Positions 1 through 6,428 of a DNA stretch of 9,033 nt are shown piece after piece. The notes below the pieces were generated by a model. That model did not search any database. It was not told the DNA's origin and worked only from the letters and a program-made list of their open reading frames with translations. Every line of letters begins with the position of its first letter. Position 1 is the first letter of the stretch. The stretch lies in assembly GCA_020048295.1 (NCBI GenBank), contig JAIFMT010000085.1, positions 1 to 9,033 of the forward strand, in the 5' to 3' direction. The DNA is from Rhodoferax sp. Lineage in GTDB: Bacteria; Pseudomonadota; Gammaproteobacteria; Burkholderiales; Burkholderiaceae. The position numbers and the translations under genes are program-made.

Positions 1-561
1 GCCGATGCCCTGCACAGCCTGGCCGGCCACCGCCGCCAGCAGGTGTGGCAGGCCAGCGCCCTGAAAACCCCACCGTTGCTGCTGCGCGACGCGCCAGTCA
101 ACGAGTCGGCGTGTTTGTTCCCCGCGGCACCCGAGGCGCAGGAGGTGCGCTTTGACTACGCCTCGGTTGGGCTTACTTTGCGCTCGCACCCCTTGTCGCT
201 GTTGCGCAAGCAGCTATTAAAACTAAAGCTATCGACGGCCAATGGACTGCGCACGTTGCCCCATGGCCGACGGGCTGCCACGGCTGGCCTGGTCACCATG
301 CGGCAAAGCCCGGGCACCGCCAAAGGGGTGACTTTTGTCACGCTTGAAGACGAAACCGGCCATACCAACGTGATCGTCTGGAAAGCCCTGAAAGACAAGC
401 AGCGCAGCGAATTGCTGCACGCCCAACTGTTGGCGGTACACGGCACCTGGCAGCGCGACGACGACAGCGGCGGCCAGGTGTGCCACCTGATTGCCCGGCG
501 CCTGCAAGACCTGACGCCGCTGCTGGGTGAGCTGGCCACGCACAGCCGCGATTTTCATTGA
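1..561 (+). CDS. dnaE2: Error-prone DNA polymerase DnaE2/ImuC, C-terminal part (5' end outside the window)
   Basis: Reading frame 1 is open from the first base to a TGA at 559-561, giving the last 186 residues of a protein of roughly 1,000 or more. Visible are the tail of the alpha-subunit family (ADALHSLAGHRRQ), then the linker DYASVGLTL with HPLSLLR, the LPHGRR segment, and an OB-fold with GLVTMRQSPGTAKGV and VTLEDETGHTNVIVW (about residues 94-165 of the fragment). It ends in SRDFH, a tail I recognise from DnaE2 rather than replicative DnaE. DnaE2 is a translesion polymerase normally made in the SOS response, usually with ImuA and ImuB encoded just upstream; those would lie outside the window. 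Residues about 70-78 are encoded by an unusually AT-rich tract, but the length matches the family as I remember it. The main alternative is a replicative DnaE paralogue, which I think unlikely. Confidence 0.88.
   Translation, partial: ADALHSLAGHRRQQVWQASALKTPPLLLRDAPVNESACLFPAAPEAQEVRFDYASVGLTLRSHPLSLLRKQLLKLKLSTANGLRTLPHGRRAATAGLVTMRQSPGTAKGVTFVTLEDETGHTNVIVWKALKDKQRSELLHAQLLAVHGTWQRDDDSGGQVCHLIARRLQDLTPLLGELATHSRDFH
208..233. repeat. AT-rich repeat-like tract inside dnaE2
   Basis: The bases at 212-217 and 227-232 are both AGCTAT, separated by an AT-only stretch apart from one C. The tract is conspicuously AT-rich within a GC-rich gene. It resembles the AGCTAT(T)-plus-A/T-run repeat that I recall as widespread in Comamonadaceae intergenic regions, and shares CAGCTATT with the fragment near 5612. 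The reading frame runs through it, encoding KQLLKLKLS. That it is a repeat copy is inference from memory. Confidence 0.3.
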
Positions 562-582
562 GCGCGTCCATGGCGCGCTCAA
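558..582 (+). other. Perfect 9-bp stem-loop spanning the dnaE2 stop codon
   Basis: TTGAGCGCG at 558-566 is the exact reverse complement of CGCGCTCAA at 574-582, with a 7-base loop TCCATGG. The TGA stop of dnaE2 lies in the left arm. No T-run follows on either strand, so it is not a classical intrinsic terminator. It may protect the mRNA 3' end or assist factor-dependent termination. Confidence 0.55.
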
Positions 583-681
583 GAGGGCAATCAGGGGCGG
601 GAGGCACGTTGAGGCGAATGGCACGCCAGGCTGCGCTACAGTCACTGGCCTGTTTTGGCTCTTTATCGAATCCGTCAAGCC

Positions 682-1650
682 ATGTCAAAAACCAAGATTG
701 CCTTCACCTCCTGCGCCCGCTACCAGCCGCAGGTGCCGCAACTGGCATGGAACGATATTGCGGCGGCTGACCCGGATTATTTGATCTTGCTGGGTGACCA
801 GATTTACATGGATTTCGGCTTGTGGCCGTTTAGCAACGAGTACAACGGCAAGCCCAAAAACTACTCGGTGGCCGAGTTTTCTGCCGTGATGCGCCACAAA
901 TACGAGTTGCAATGGTCCGAGCCCAACTTTGCGCGATTGGTGGCAAAAATGCGTGCCAAAAACGGCTTTTTCGGCATTTGGGACGACCACGACTTTGCCT
1001 GGAACAATGCCTATGGCCGTGACACCACGCTCTCTGCCGATGCACACATGGCGGAAAAACGGGAGATTTCCCGTGCGCTGTTTCACGAGTTCATGGCCTG
1101 CGCCACGCAACCGCCGCAGGTGTATGGCTTTGCCGACATTCCCTTGGCCCGGCTGATTTTTCTGGACAACCGCTTTGATGCCACGCCGCTGGACGTGGCG
1201 CAACCCGAACTGATGGGCCAGGCGCAAATGGCTTTTCTGGCAGATCACCTGCAACACGCGCAGCCCTACACCCTGATTTGTGGCGGATTGACCCTGACGC
1301 ATAGCGCCGAAAATTGGTCAAGGTACACGCAGGAGTTTGCGCTGTTCCAGCAACTGATCAAGGGACGCGCCGGCGTCATTTACCTTGGAGGCGATATTCA
1401 CAAAAACGCCTTTGATACACCGGCAGCGAATGGCCTGCCGCCGTGTTATCAGATTATTTCGTCCGGGCTGTGTGTGAACTACCTGGGACTACCGTTTGAG
1501 TTTGACCGCCGGCGCAACTGGACGCTGCTGGAAGTTGACGCGCAGCAGCTACTGATAAGCCAGCATGACAAAAACGGCATCACGCGCTATCGCATCGACC
1601 ACGCCAGTTGGCGCAGCGTTGGTTTGGGACGCGAAACACGACGTGGTTGA
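682..1650 (+). CDS. PhoD-like metallophosphatase (alkaline phosphatase D superfamily), 322 aa
   Basis: The protein carries the metal-binding pattern of the PhoD-like metallophosphatase superfamily: AFTSC near the N-terminus (residues 7-11), LLGDQIYMDFG (36-46), GIWDDHDF (98-105), IFLDNRF (159-165) and YLGGDIHKN (234-242). The Asp and His residues of GDQIYMD, WDDHD and GGDIH are the expected ligands for the catalytic metals, so phosphomonoester or phosphodiester hydrolysis is likely; the substrate cannot be read from sequence. There is no signal peptide or membrane segment, so it should be cytoplasmic, unlike classical exported PhoD. At about 320 residues it is a short version of the family. 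I chose the ATG at 682; an in-frame TTG at 655 would add nine residues of no family character. Neither start has a clear Shine-Dalgarno. It lies 120 bp after dnaE2 and converges on the next gene with only 32 bp between the stops. Confidence 0.8.
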   Translation: MSKTKIAFTSCARYQPQVPQLAWNDIAAADPDYLILLGDQIYMDFGLWPFSNEYNGKPKNYSVAEFSAVMRHKYELQWSEPNFARLVAKMRAKNGFFGIWDDHDFAWNNAYGRDTTLSADAHMAEKREISRALFHEFMACATQPPQVYGFADIPLARLIFLDNRFDATPLDVAQPELMGQAQMAFLADHLQHAQPYTLICGGLTLTHSAENWSRYTQEFALFQQLIKGRAGVIYLGGDIHKNAFDTPAANGLPPCYQIISSGLCVNYLGLPFEFDRRRNWTLLEVDAQQLLISQHDKNGITRYRIDHASWRSVGLGRETRRG

Positions 1651-1682
1651 TGCTGTGTCCCGACGCGCGCTTCGCCATTCGG

Positions 1683-2273
1683 TCAATCAGCCTGAAATTG
1701 CAAGGCGTTTTTGCCCTTGAAAGGGGCGTAAAACGCCTTGATGGTCAGCATGTCGGCTTCCAGGTCACCACTTGGGAAAAAAGTTGGCCCCAGGCCGCTG
1801 ATCTTGCGGGTGTAGTCCATGTAGGCCATGACGATGGGCACCTGAGCGGCCACGGCAATGTGATAAAAGCCGGTTTTCCAGTAGCGCGTCTTGCTGCGGG
1901 TGCCCTCGGGCGGCACGATCAGTTGCAGTGCACCGCTGGCGTTCGTGAGCGCCTGGGCCGATGCCGCCACCAGGTTGTTGGCTTTGGAGCGATCCACCGG
2001 AATGCCACCCAGCCAGCGCATCAGCCCACCAAAGGGAAAGCGGAAGATACTGGCCTTGCCCATCCAGTAGATGTTGAGCCGCAGCACAAACGCCACCATC
2101 AGGGTGTAGGGCAGGTCCCAGTTGCTGGTGTGGGGGGCGGCGATAAAGACACTTTTTTGGGCTTCTGGCTGCAGCGCGCCCTGGACCTGCCAGCCTGCCC
2201 ATTTGAGGTAGTAAACCGAAAAAACCCGAAACAAGGTATTGACAACGGGCGTTGAAAAAATGGTGCGGTGCAT
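1683..2273 (-). CDS. PlsC-type 1-acylglycerol-phosphate acyltransferase family protein, 196 aa
   Basis: This is a small lysophospholipid/glycerolipid acyltransferase. It has the catalytic HX4D box as HTSNWD (residues 48-53), the GGIPVDRS block (89-96) that corresponds to the acceptor-binding motif, and PPEGTRSK (121-128), the phosphate-binding PEGTR motif. Family members move an acyl chain from acyl-ACP or acyl-CoA to a lysophospholipid at the cytoplasmic face of the inner membrane. The protein is shorter than typical PlsC (about 240 residues) and lacks an obvious N-terminal transmembrane helix, so it may act on a different acceptor, and I give no gene symbol. The ATG at 2273-2271 is preferred; an in-frame TTG at 2321 would add 16 residues but would lie only some 17 bases after the likely transcription start. 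No strong Shine-Dalgarno is visible. It is transcribed in the same direction as metK, 188 bp downstream of the metK stop, with its own promoter. Confidence 0.85.
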   Translation of the reverse strand: MHRTIFSTPVVNTLFRVFSVYYLKWAGWQVQGALQPEAQKSVFIAAPHTSNWDLPYTLMVAFVLRLNIYWMGKASIFRFPFGGLMRWLGGIPVDRSKANNLVAASAQALTNASGALQLIVPPEGTRSKTRYWKTGFYHIAVAAQVPIVMAYMDYTRKISGLGPTFFPSGDLEADMLTIKAFYAPFKGKNALQFQAD

Positions 2274-2337
2274 GGTGTCGTTTGCAACAGGTTCGCCAGG
2301 CAACCTGGCAAAAGGCACCAAACGGGGGCTGAAAAAT

Positions 2338-2355
2338 TGCGCCGATTATGGCGCA
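2338..2355. promoter_or_regulatory. Operator-like palindrome over the -10 box
   Basis: TGCGCC at 2338-2343 and GGCGCA at 2350-2355 form a perfect 6-bp inverted repeat around GATTAT. It covers the proposed -10 hexamer and transcription start of the PlsC-like gene, a usual position for a repressor site. It could also be chance in GC-rich DNA. Confidence 0.3.
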
Positions 2356-2372
2356 GACAGCACCATTTTGAA
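2345..2372 (-). promoter_or_regulatory. Probable sigma-70 promoter of the PlsC-like gene
   Basis: On the minus strand, TTCAAA (2372-2367) and CATAAT (2350-2345) are separated by 16 bp, a reasonable -35/-10 pair. Transcription would begin near 2338, leaving a leader of about 65 bases before the ATG at 2273. The call rests on consensus likeness only. Confidence 0.45.
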
Positions 2373-2421
2373 GCGGGTTTTTTCCGGTCCACCGCTGCCC
2401 ACAACGCCTGGGCTGATGCTT

Positions 2422-2450
2422 GCGCCAGCAGGTTGAAAGCTTGCTGGCGC
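2422..2450 (-). terminator. Stem-loop just after metK, possible terminator without a U-tract
   Basis: GCGCCAGCA (2422-2430) and TGCTGGCGC (2442-2450) pair perfectly over 9 bp with an 11-base loop. The element starts 11 bases past the metK stop on the minus strand, where a terminator would be expected. The bases that follow on that strand (AAGCATCAG) are not T-rich, so termination may need Rho, or the hairpin may stabilise the metK mRNA. Confidence 0.4.
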
Positions 2451-2461
2451 GACGGCGTGCC

Positions 2462-3643
2462 CTACAACCCTGCCGCTGTGCGCAACAACTGCGCCCGGTC
2501 TGTACGCTCCCACGAAAACTCGGGTTCCTCGCGGCCAAAGTGGCCATAAGAGGCTGTTTTTTCGTAGATCGGGCGCAGCAAGTCAAGCATCTGGATGATG
2601 CCGCGCGGGCGCAGGTCAAAGTGCTGGTTGACCAGCGCGGCAATCTGGTCGTCGGGAATCACGCCGGTGCCTTCGGTGTAGATCGTCACGTTCATGGGTC
2701 GTGCCACACCAATCGCGTAGGCCACCTGAATCTGGCACTGGCGCGCCAGGCCGGCGGCGACGATGTTTTTTGCCACGTAGCGGGCGGCGTAGGCGGCCGA
2801 GCGATCGACCTTCGTCGGGTCTTTGCCGCTGAAGGCACCGCCGCCGTGCGGGCAGGCACCGCCGTAGGTATCGACGATGATCTTGCGCCCGGTCAGGCCG
2901 CAGTCGCCCTGCGGGCCACCCACTACAAAACGGCCGGTCGGGTTGATCAGGTACTTGGTGTCACGGGTGAGCCACTCCTTGGGCAGCACCGGCTTGATGA
3001 TGTCTTCGATCACCGCTTCAATGAAGGCCGGTTTCATTTTCAGGCCATCGCTCATCTCGGGACTGTGCTGGCTTGACAGCACCACGGTGTCGATGCTGTG
3101 CGGCTTGCCATCGACATAGCGCAGGGTCACCTGGCTTTTGGCATCGGGCCGCAAAAAAGGCAAGCGGCCGTCCTTGCGCAGCTGGGCCTGGCGCTCCATC
3201 AGGCGGTGCGCGTAGTAGATGGGTGCGGGCATCAGCTCGGGGGTTTCGTTGCAGGCGTAGCCAAACATCAGGCCCTGGTCACCGGCACCGGTGTTGAGGT
3301 GGTCGTCTGACGCATGGTCAACACCCTGGGCGATGTCATTGCTTTGCTTGTCGTAGGCCACCAGCACGGCGCAGCCTTTGTAGTCAATGCCGTATTCGGT
3401 GTTGTCGTAGCCGATGCGTTTGATGGTGTCGCGCGCCACCTGGATGTAATCGACATTGGCGTTGGTGGTGATCTCGCCAGCCAGTACCACCAGACCGGTG
3501 TTGCACAGCGTCTCGGCCGCCACGCGGGAGTTGGGATCTTGCTTGAAGATCGCATCCAGAATTGCGTCTGAAATCTGGTCTGACACCTTGTCGGGGTGCC
3601 CTTCAGAGACGGATTCGGAGGTAAATAAAAAGTCGTTCGCCAT
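2462..3643 (-). CDS. metK: S-adenosylmethionine synthase (methionine adenosyltransferase), 393 aa
   Basis: MetK joins methionine and ATP to make S-adenosylmethionine, releasing phosphate and pyrophosphate, in the cytoplasm as a homotetramer. The sequence is full-length for bacterial MetK and has both family signatures: [11 protein letters not shown] (residues 119-129) and GGGAFSGKD (267-275), the second being the phosphate-binding loop. The N-terminal [15 protein letters not shown] block (9-23) contains the catalytic His and the metal-binding region. The start at 3643 is decided by the conserved [11 protein letters not shown] beginning and by GGAG seven bases upstream; an in-frame ATG at 3670 would add nine residues and place the Shine-Dalgarno inside the gene. 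The stop is TAG. The gene is divergent from two lipid A acyltransferase genes, an arrangement I recall from related Burkholderiales. I found no recognisable SAM or SAH riboswitch in the leader. Confidence 0.98.
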   Translation of the reverse strand: MANDFLFTSESVSEGHPDKVSDQISDAILDAIFKQDPNSRVAAETLCNTGLVVLAGEITTNANVDYIQVARDTIKRIGYDNTEYGIDYKGCAVLVAYDKQSNDIAQGVDHASDDHLNTGAGDQGLMFGYACNETPELMPAPIYYAHRLMERQAQLRKDGRLPFLRPDAKSQVTLRYVDGKPHSIDTVVLSSQHSPEMSDGLKMKPAFIEAVIEDIIKPVLPKEWLTRDTKYLINPTGRFVVGGPQGDCGLTGRKIIVDTYGGACPHGGGAFSGKDPTKVDRSAAYAARYVAKNIVAAGLARQCQIQVAYAIGVARPMNVTIYTEGTGVIPDDQIAALVNQHFDLRPRGIIQMLDLLRPIYEKTASYGHFGREEPEFSWERTDRAQLLRTAAGL

Positions 3644-3650
3644 AAAGTAG

Positions 3651-3654
3651 CTCC
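3651..3654 (-). promoter_or_regulatory. metK ribosome binding site
   Basis: GGAG on the minus strand lies seven bases before the ATG at 3643. It is one of only two clear Shine-Dalgarno sequences in the window and supports the shorter metK start. Confidence 0.75.
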
Positions 3655-3724
3655 AATAAAAAGTTAACAACCGGGTTGCGTTGCCTGGGCTTTTTGGGGG
3701 CTTTTGGCGAACGCTTTAGCAGAT

Positions 3725-3743
3725 TTGTCAATGGTTTTGACAA
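3725..3743. promoter_or_regulatory. Perfect inverted repeat TTGTCAA-N5-TTGACAA between metK and the acyltransferase genes
   Basis: TTGTCAA (3725-3731) and TTGACAA (3737-3743) are exact reverse complements separated by TGGTT. Each arm also reads as a -35 hexamer, TTGACA outward or TTGTCA inward, so the site could be two overlapping divergent -35 boxes, an operator for a dimeric regulator, or both. On the plus strand CACAAT (3746-3751) is a fair -10 behind TTGTCA, though with a short 15-bp spacer. On the minus strand only a weak GCTAAA lies 17 bp behind TTGTCA. The site is 82 bp from the metK start and 93 bp from the acyltransferase start. Confidence 0.5.
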
Positions 3744-3836
3744 GGCACAATGGCGGCCTGTTGGGGCATGCCGGTGTGGGTGTCGCCCTGCAAGTAGTTC
3801 TGTAACTCAGCGACGTTGCGTAGTTTATCCCAGCCC

Positions 3837-4664
3837 ATGATCACCCTTTTCAAAACGTTGTCAGTGCTGCCTTTGTGGCTGCTGCATGGCAGTGGCTGGG
3901 TGTTGGGTTGGGGGGCATTTTTGCTGTCCGGTGTTTACCGGCGGCGCTTTGTTGCCAATGCGCACCAGGCGGGATTGAGCACGGCTGACTGGCTGGCGGC
4001 AGTGGGGGAAAGCGGCAAACTTGTGGCGGAATTACCCCGGCTATGGCTGGGCCGCCCGGTGCCTGTGCTGTGGGACGGCGAAAAGCATGTGCAGGCCGCG
4101 CTGGATCAGGCGCGGGGCGTGCTGTTTCTGACACCGCATCTGGGCTGTTTTGAGGTGGCTGCGCAGGCCTATGTGCAGCGTTTTGGCACTGCTGGCAAGC
4201 CGATGACGGTGCTGTTTCGGCCACCACGCCAGGCCTGGCTGCGTGCCTTGGTTGAAGGCGCGCGGCAGCGACCGGGCTTGCAGACAGCCCCCACCAACTT
4301 GGCCGGGGTCAGGCAACTGATCAAGGCACTTCGGCAAGGCGAATGTGTGGCGCTGCTACCCGACCAGGTGCCACCGCTGGGCATGGGACTGCTGGCCCCT
4401 TTTTTTGGCCGCGATGCTTACACCATGACGCTGTCTGCCCGGCTGGCGCAACAAACCGGGGCCTGTGTGCTGCTGGCCTGGGGCGAGCGCTTGCGCTGGG
4501 GGCGTGGCTACCGGGTGCATGTGCAGCCGCTCAGCCAGCCCTTGCCCACCGCGTTGCCAGAGGCCGTTGCGGCCATCAACCTTGCCATGCAAACTCTGGT
4601 GATGCAGTGCCCTGGGCAATACTTATGGGGTTATGCGCGTTACAAGCAGCCCCGGCAAGCCTGA
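3837..4664 (+). CDS. LpxL/LpxM-family lysophospholipid acyltransferase (first of tandem pair), 275 aa
   Basis: This is a member of the lipid A secondary acyltransferase family, which adds acyl chains from acyl-ACP to Kdo-lipid A precursors at the inner face of the inner membrane. A hydrophobic N-terminal segment (residues about 8-33) can anchor it. The catalytic box is HLGCFE (101-106, HX4E), followed by VLFRPPRQAW (125-134), the LLPDQVP block (173-179) and APFFGRDA (187-194). The C-terminal QYLWGYARYK (261-270) replaces the more usual WxHxR/K with G-Y-A, so the family's conserved histidine is absent there. The acid in the dyad is Glu here but Asp in the downstream paralogue, consistent with different acyl-chain or acceptor roles. 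I use the ATG at 3837; an in-frame TTG at 3816 would add seven residues. Neither has a good Shine-Dalgarno. The next gene follows on the same strand after 46 bp. Confidence 0.87.
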   Translation: MITLFKTLSVLPLWLLHGSGWVLGWGAFLLSGVYRRRFVANAHQAGLSTADWLAAVGESGKLVAELPRLWLGRPVPVLWDGEKHVQAALDQARGVLFLTPHLGCFEVAAQAYVQRFGTAGKPMTVLFRPPRQAWLRALVEGARQRPGLQTAPTNLAGVRQLIKALRQGECVALLPDQVPPLGMGLLAPFFGRDAYTMTLSARLAQQTGACVLLAWGERLRWGRGYRVHVQPLSQPLPTALPEAVAAINLAMQTLVMQCPGQYLWGYARYKQPRQA

Positions 4665-4710
4665 TGAATTGCTGCGCAAACACGAAGGCAAAGCGTCGGG
4701 GGTGGCCGGT

Positions 4711-5577
4711 ATGACGCGCGTGGGGCTGTTGCTGATGCGTCTGCTGGCCCGCTTGCCGCTGGCCTGGGTGCGGTGGCTGGGCTTTTGCCTTGGGTGGGTT
4801 TTGTACCTGGCCGTGCCCGCCCGACGCAAGGTGGTGGGCGTGAATTTGCGCCTGTGTTTTGATCAGCTGTCGCCGCAGCAGGTGCGCCGTCTGTCTCAGC
4901 GGGTGTTTGTGCATTTCGCGCAAGCCTGGCTGGACCGTGGTTGGCTTTGGCAGGGTAGCGCTGACGTGGTGCGACGGCGTTTGCAGATCACCGGTGCGGT
5001 GGATGCGTTGGGCGGCAATGAACCGGTGGTGATCTTTGCGCCGCATTTCGTTGGCCTGGATGCCGGCTGGACGGCTTTGACGCTGGGCTTGCCACGCCAC
5101 TTCACCACCATCTACACCAACCAGGCCAACCAGGCGGTGGATGCCTGGATATTGGCCGGCCGCCAGCGCTTTGGCTCGGTGCAATTGTTCGGCCGCGCCG
5201 ACGGTGTGAAAAACATTGTGGCTGCACTGCGCCGGGGCGACCCGCTGTATTTGTTGCCTGACATGAACTTTGGTCCGCAGGAGTCACTGTTTGTACCGTT
5301 CTTTGGACTGGAGGCGGCCACGGTACCGAGTTTGTCGCGCTTTGCCCGGCTTGGGCGGGCCAAGGTGGTGCCGGTAGTGACGCGTATGACCCGCTCAGGC
5401 TACGCGGTTCAAGTGATGCCGCCCTGGTCAGACTATCCGACGGACGATGTGGCGGCCGATACCGCCTTGATGAACCAGCGCCTGCAAGAATTCATTGCCA
5501 CCATGCCAGAGCAGTACTATTGGGTTCACAAGCGGTTCAAGGACCGGCCCGCTGGACAGCAGCCAGTTTATGAATGA
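4711..5577 (+). CDS. lpxL: Lipid A biosynthesis lauroyl/myristoyl-type acyltransferase (second of tandem pair), 288 aa
   Basis: The protein has the full LpxL layout: a hydrophobic N-terminal anchor (residues about 5-35), the RRKVVGVNL block (38-46), the catalytic HFVGLD box (112-117, HX4D), LLPDMNFGPQESLFVPFFG (181-199) and the C-terminal QYYWVHKRFKDRP (268-280). It should transfer an acyl chain from acyl-ACP to a lipid A precursor; whether it adds the first or second secondary chain cannot be decided from sequence. I place the start at ATG 4711, where family-like sequence begins and a G-rich stretch (about 4698-4704) precedes it. An in-frame ATG at 4633 would add 26 polar residues and overlap the previous gene by 32 bases. 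It is probably co-transcribed with the paralogue upstream. In relatives I remember dapF following this pair; here the next gene is convergent engB. Confidence 0.9.
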   Translation: MTRVGLLLMRLLARLPLAWVRWLGFCLGWVLYLAVPARRKVVGVNLRLCFDQLSPQQVRRLSQRVFVHFAQAWLDRGWLWQGSADVVRRRLQITGAVDALGGNEPVVIFAPHFVGLDAGWTALTLGLPRHFTTIYTNQANQAVDAWILAGRQRFGSVQLFGRADGVKNIVAALRRGDPLYLLPDMNFGPQESLFVPFFGLEAATVPSLSRFARLGRAKVVPVVTRMTRSGYAVQVMPPWSDYPTDDVAADTALMNQRLQEFIATMPEQYYWVHKRFKDRPAGQQPVYE

Positions 5578-5587
5578 AATTGGCCTC

Positions 5588-5629
5588 TAGAGCTTTCTGG
5601 ATATGCGCTAACAGCTATTTTATTTAAAC
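5588..5629. repeat. AT-rich convergent intergenic segment with repeat-like GCGCTAACAGCTATTTTATTT
   Basis: The 52-bp gap between the acyltransferase and engB stops holds an AGCTATT core followed by an A/T run. It resembles the GCGCTAGCAGCTAT-plus-A/T repeat that I recall as common between genes in Comamonadaceae, and shares CAGCTATT with the tract in dnaE2. The T-rich stretch (5613-5624) could help end transcription of the acyltransferase pair, but there is no strong stem before it. The repeat identification is from memory. Confidence 0.35.
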
Positions 5630-6352
5630 TTATTCTGGCGCGGCGCTGGCGGGTGTGGCAAGGGTTGCCGGATGCGCCCATTGCCACAGCAGGGTTGCCA
5701 CCTCGTCAATGCCCTGACGTTTGGTGGCGGAAAACAGCCGTACTTCACCCCCACCGGCCTGTAATTTCATGATGGAGAGGGCTTTGGTTTGTTCGGCTCG
5801 GGTCAGCTTGTCGGCCTTGGTCAGCACCACCAAAAACTTCAGGCCTTCCTCGACGCGGGGGCGCACCACGTCAAGCAGAATTTCGTCCAGATCTGTCAGG
5901 CCATGGCGCGGGTCACACAGCAGCACGATGGCCTTGAGGTTTTCCCGGGTGACCAGGTAGTTGGCCATGACTTGCTGCCAGCGGATCTTGTCCTGCCGGG
6001 GCACAGCCGCGTAACCATAGCCCGGTAAATCGGCCAGCACAGCATCGGTGATACCCTGCTTACCCAGGGAAAACAGGTTGATGTGCTGGGTGCGGCCAGG
6101 TTTTTTGGAGGCAAATGCCAGTTGCTTCTGTTGTGTCAGCGTGTTGATGCAGGTGGACTTGCCGGCGTTGGAGCGGCCCACAAAGGCAATCTCCGGCACG
6201 CTCAAGGGGGGTAAAAAATGCAATTGTGGCGCGGTGGTAAGAAACTTGGCCGTGTGCAGCCAGCCCAGCGCGACGGGCGCGGTCAGCGTTGTTGGGGTGG
6301 GTGAGACGGACTTGTCAGGACTCAAGTTGTCTGGGTTGGATTGATTAAGCAT
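5630..6352 (-). CDS. engB: Ribosome biogenesis GTPase EngB (YihA/YsxC family), 240 aa
   Basis: EngB is an essential TRAFAC-class GTPase needed for assembly of the large ribosomal subunit. All G motifs are visible: G1 GRSNAGKST (residues 59-67), G2 region PGRTQHINLF (85-94) with the switch Thr, G3 DLPGYGYA (108-115), G4 TKADKL (178-183) and G5 SATKRQG (208-214). LTTAPQLHFLPP just before the G domain and CDPRHGLTDLD (146-156) are also family-typical. The Ala/Pro-rich tail HPATLATPASAAPE is a short extension. The frame stays open far upstream, antisense to the cytochrome gene, so the start is uncertain: ATG 6352 gives 240 residues, and ATG 6379 gives 249 but overlaps a probable -10 box. Neither has a clear Shine-Dalgarno. 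It converges on the lipid A gene and diverges from cytochrome c4. Confidence 0.95.
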   Translation of the reverse strand: MLNQSNPDNLSPDKSVSPTPTTLTAPVALGWLHTAKFLTTAPQLHFLPPLSVPEIAFVGRSNAGKSTCINTLTQQKQLAFASKKPGRTQHINLFSLGKQGITDAVLADLPGYGYAAVPRQDKIRWQQVMANYLVTRENLKAIVLLCDPRHGLTDLDEILLDVVRPRVEEGLKFLVVLTKADKLTRAEQTKALSIMKLQAGGGEVRLFSATKRQGIDEVATLLWQWAHPATLATPASAAPE

Positions 6353-6377
6353 TAATTGATATTCACGGAATTTACGC

Positions 6378-6387
6378 ATTGTAGAAT
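6378..6387. promoter_or_regulatory. Overlapping divergent -10 boxes for engB and cytochrome c4
   Basis: TACAAT on the minus strand (6383-6378) and TAGAAT on the plus strand (6382-6387) are both near-consensus -10 hexamers and share two bases. They would give transcription starts about 20 bases before the engB ATG at 6352 and about 35 bases before the cytochrome ATG at 6429. The -35 regions are weak: GTGATG (minus strand, 6405-6400, 16-bp spacer) and TTGATA (plus strand, 6356-6361, with a long 20-bp spacer). Confidence 0.35.
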
Positions 6388-6428
6388 CGTGCTGTTTTGC
6401 ATCACCGACCTGACCTGACCTTACTACT

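Noticed and set aside
619..634. Sigma-54-like promoter TGGCACG...CTGC before the PhoD-like gene
   Set aside because: Five rather than four bases separate the two elements, so the strict -24/-12 spacing is wrong by one.
2420..3076. 218-residue plus-strand open frame antisense to metK
   Set aside because: It mirrors metK codons in GC-rich DNA, has no recognisable domain and starts within the post-metK hairpin.
3644..3724. Possible SAM or SAH riboswitch in the metK leader
   Set aside because: The leader is short and shows only a small CAACC-G-GGTTG palindrome (3668-3678); none of the conserved riboswitch cores was recognised.
4664..4714. Start codon ATG overlapping the first acyltransferase stop (TGATG)
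   Set aside because: It is out of frame with the second acyltransferase and its frame closes after 16 residues.
6407..6420. Short tandem repeat of TGACC before the cytochrome gene
   Set aside because: Fewer than three full units in 14 bases; too short to call a repeat and with no known role.
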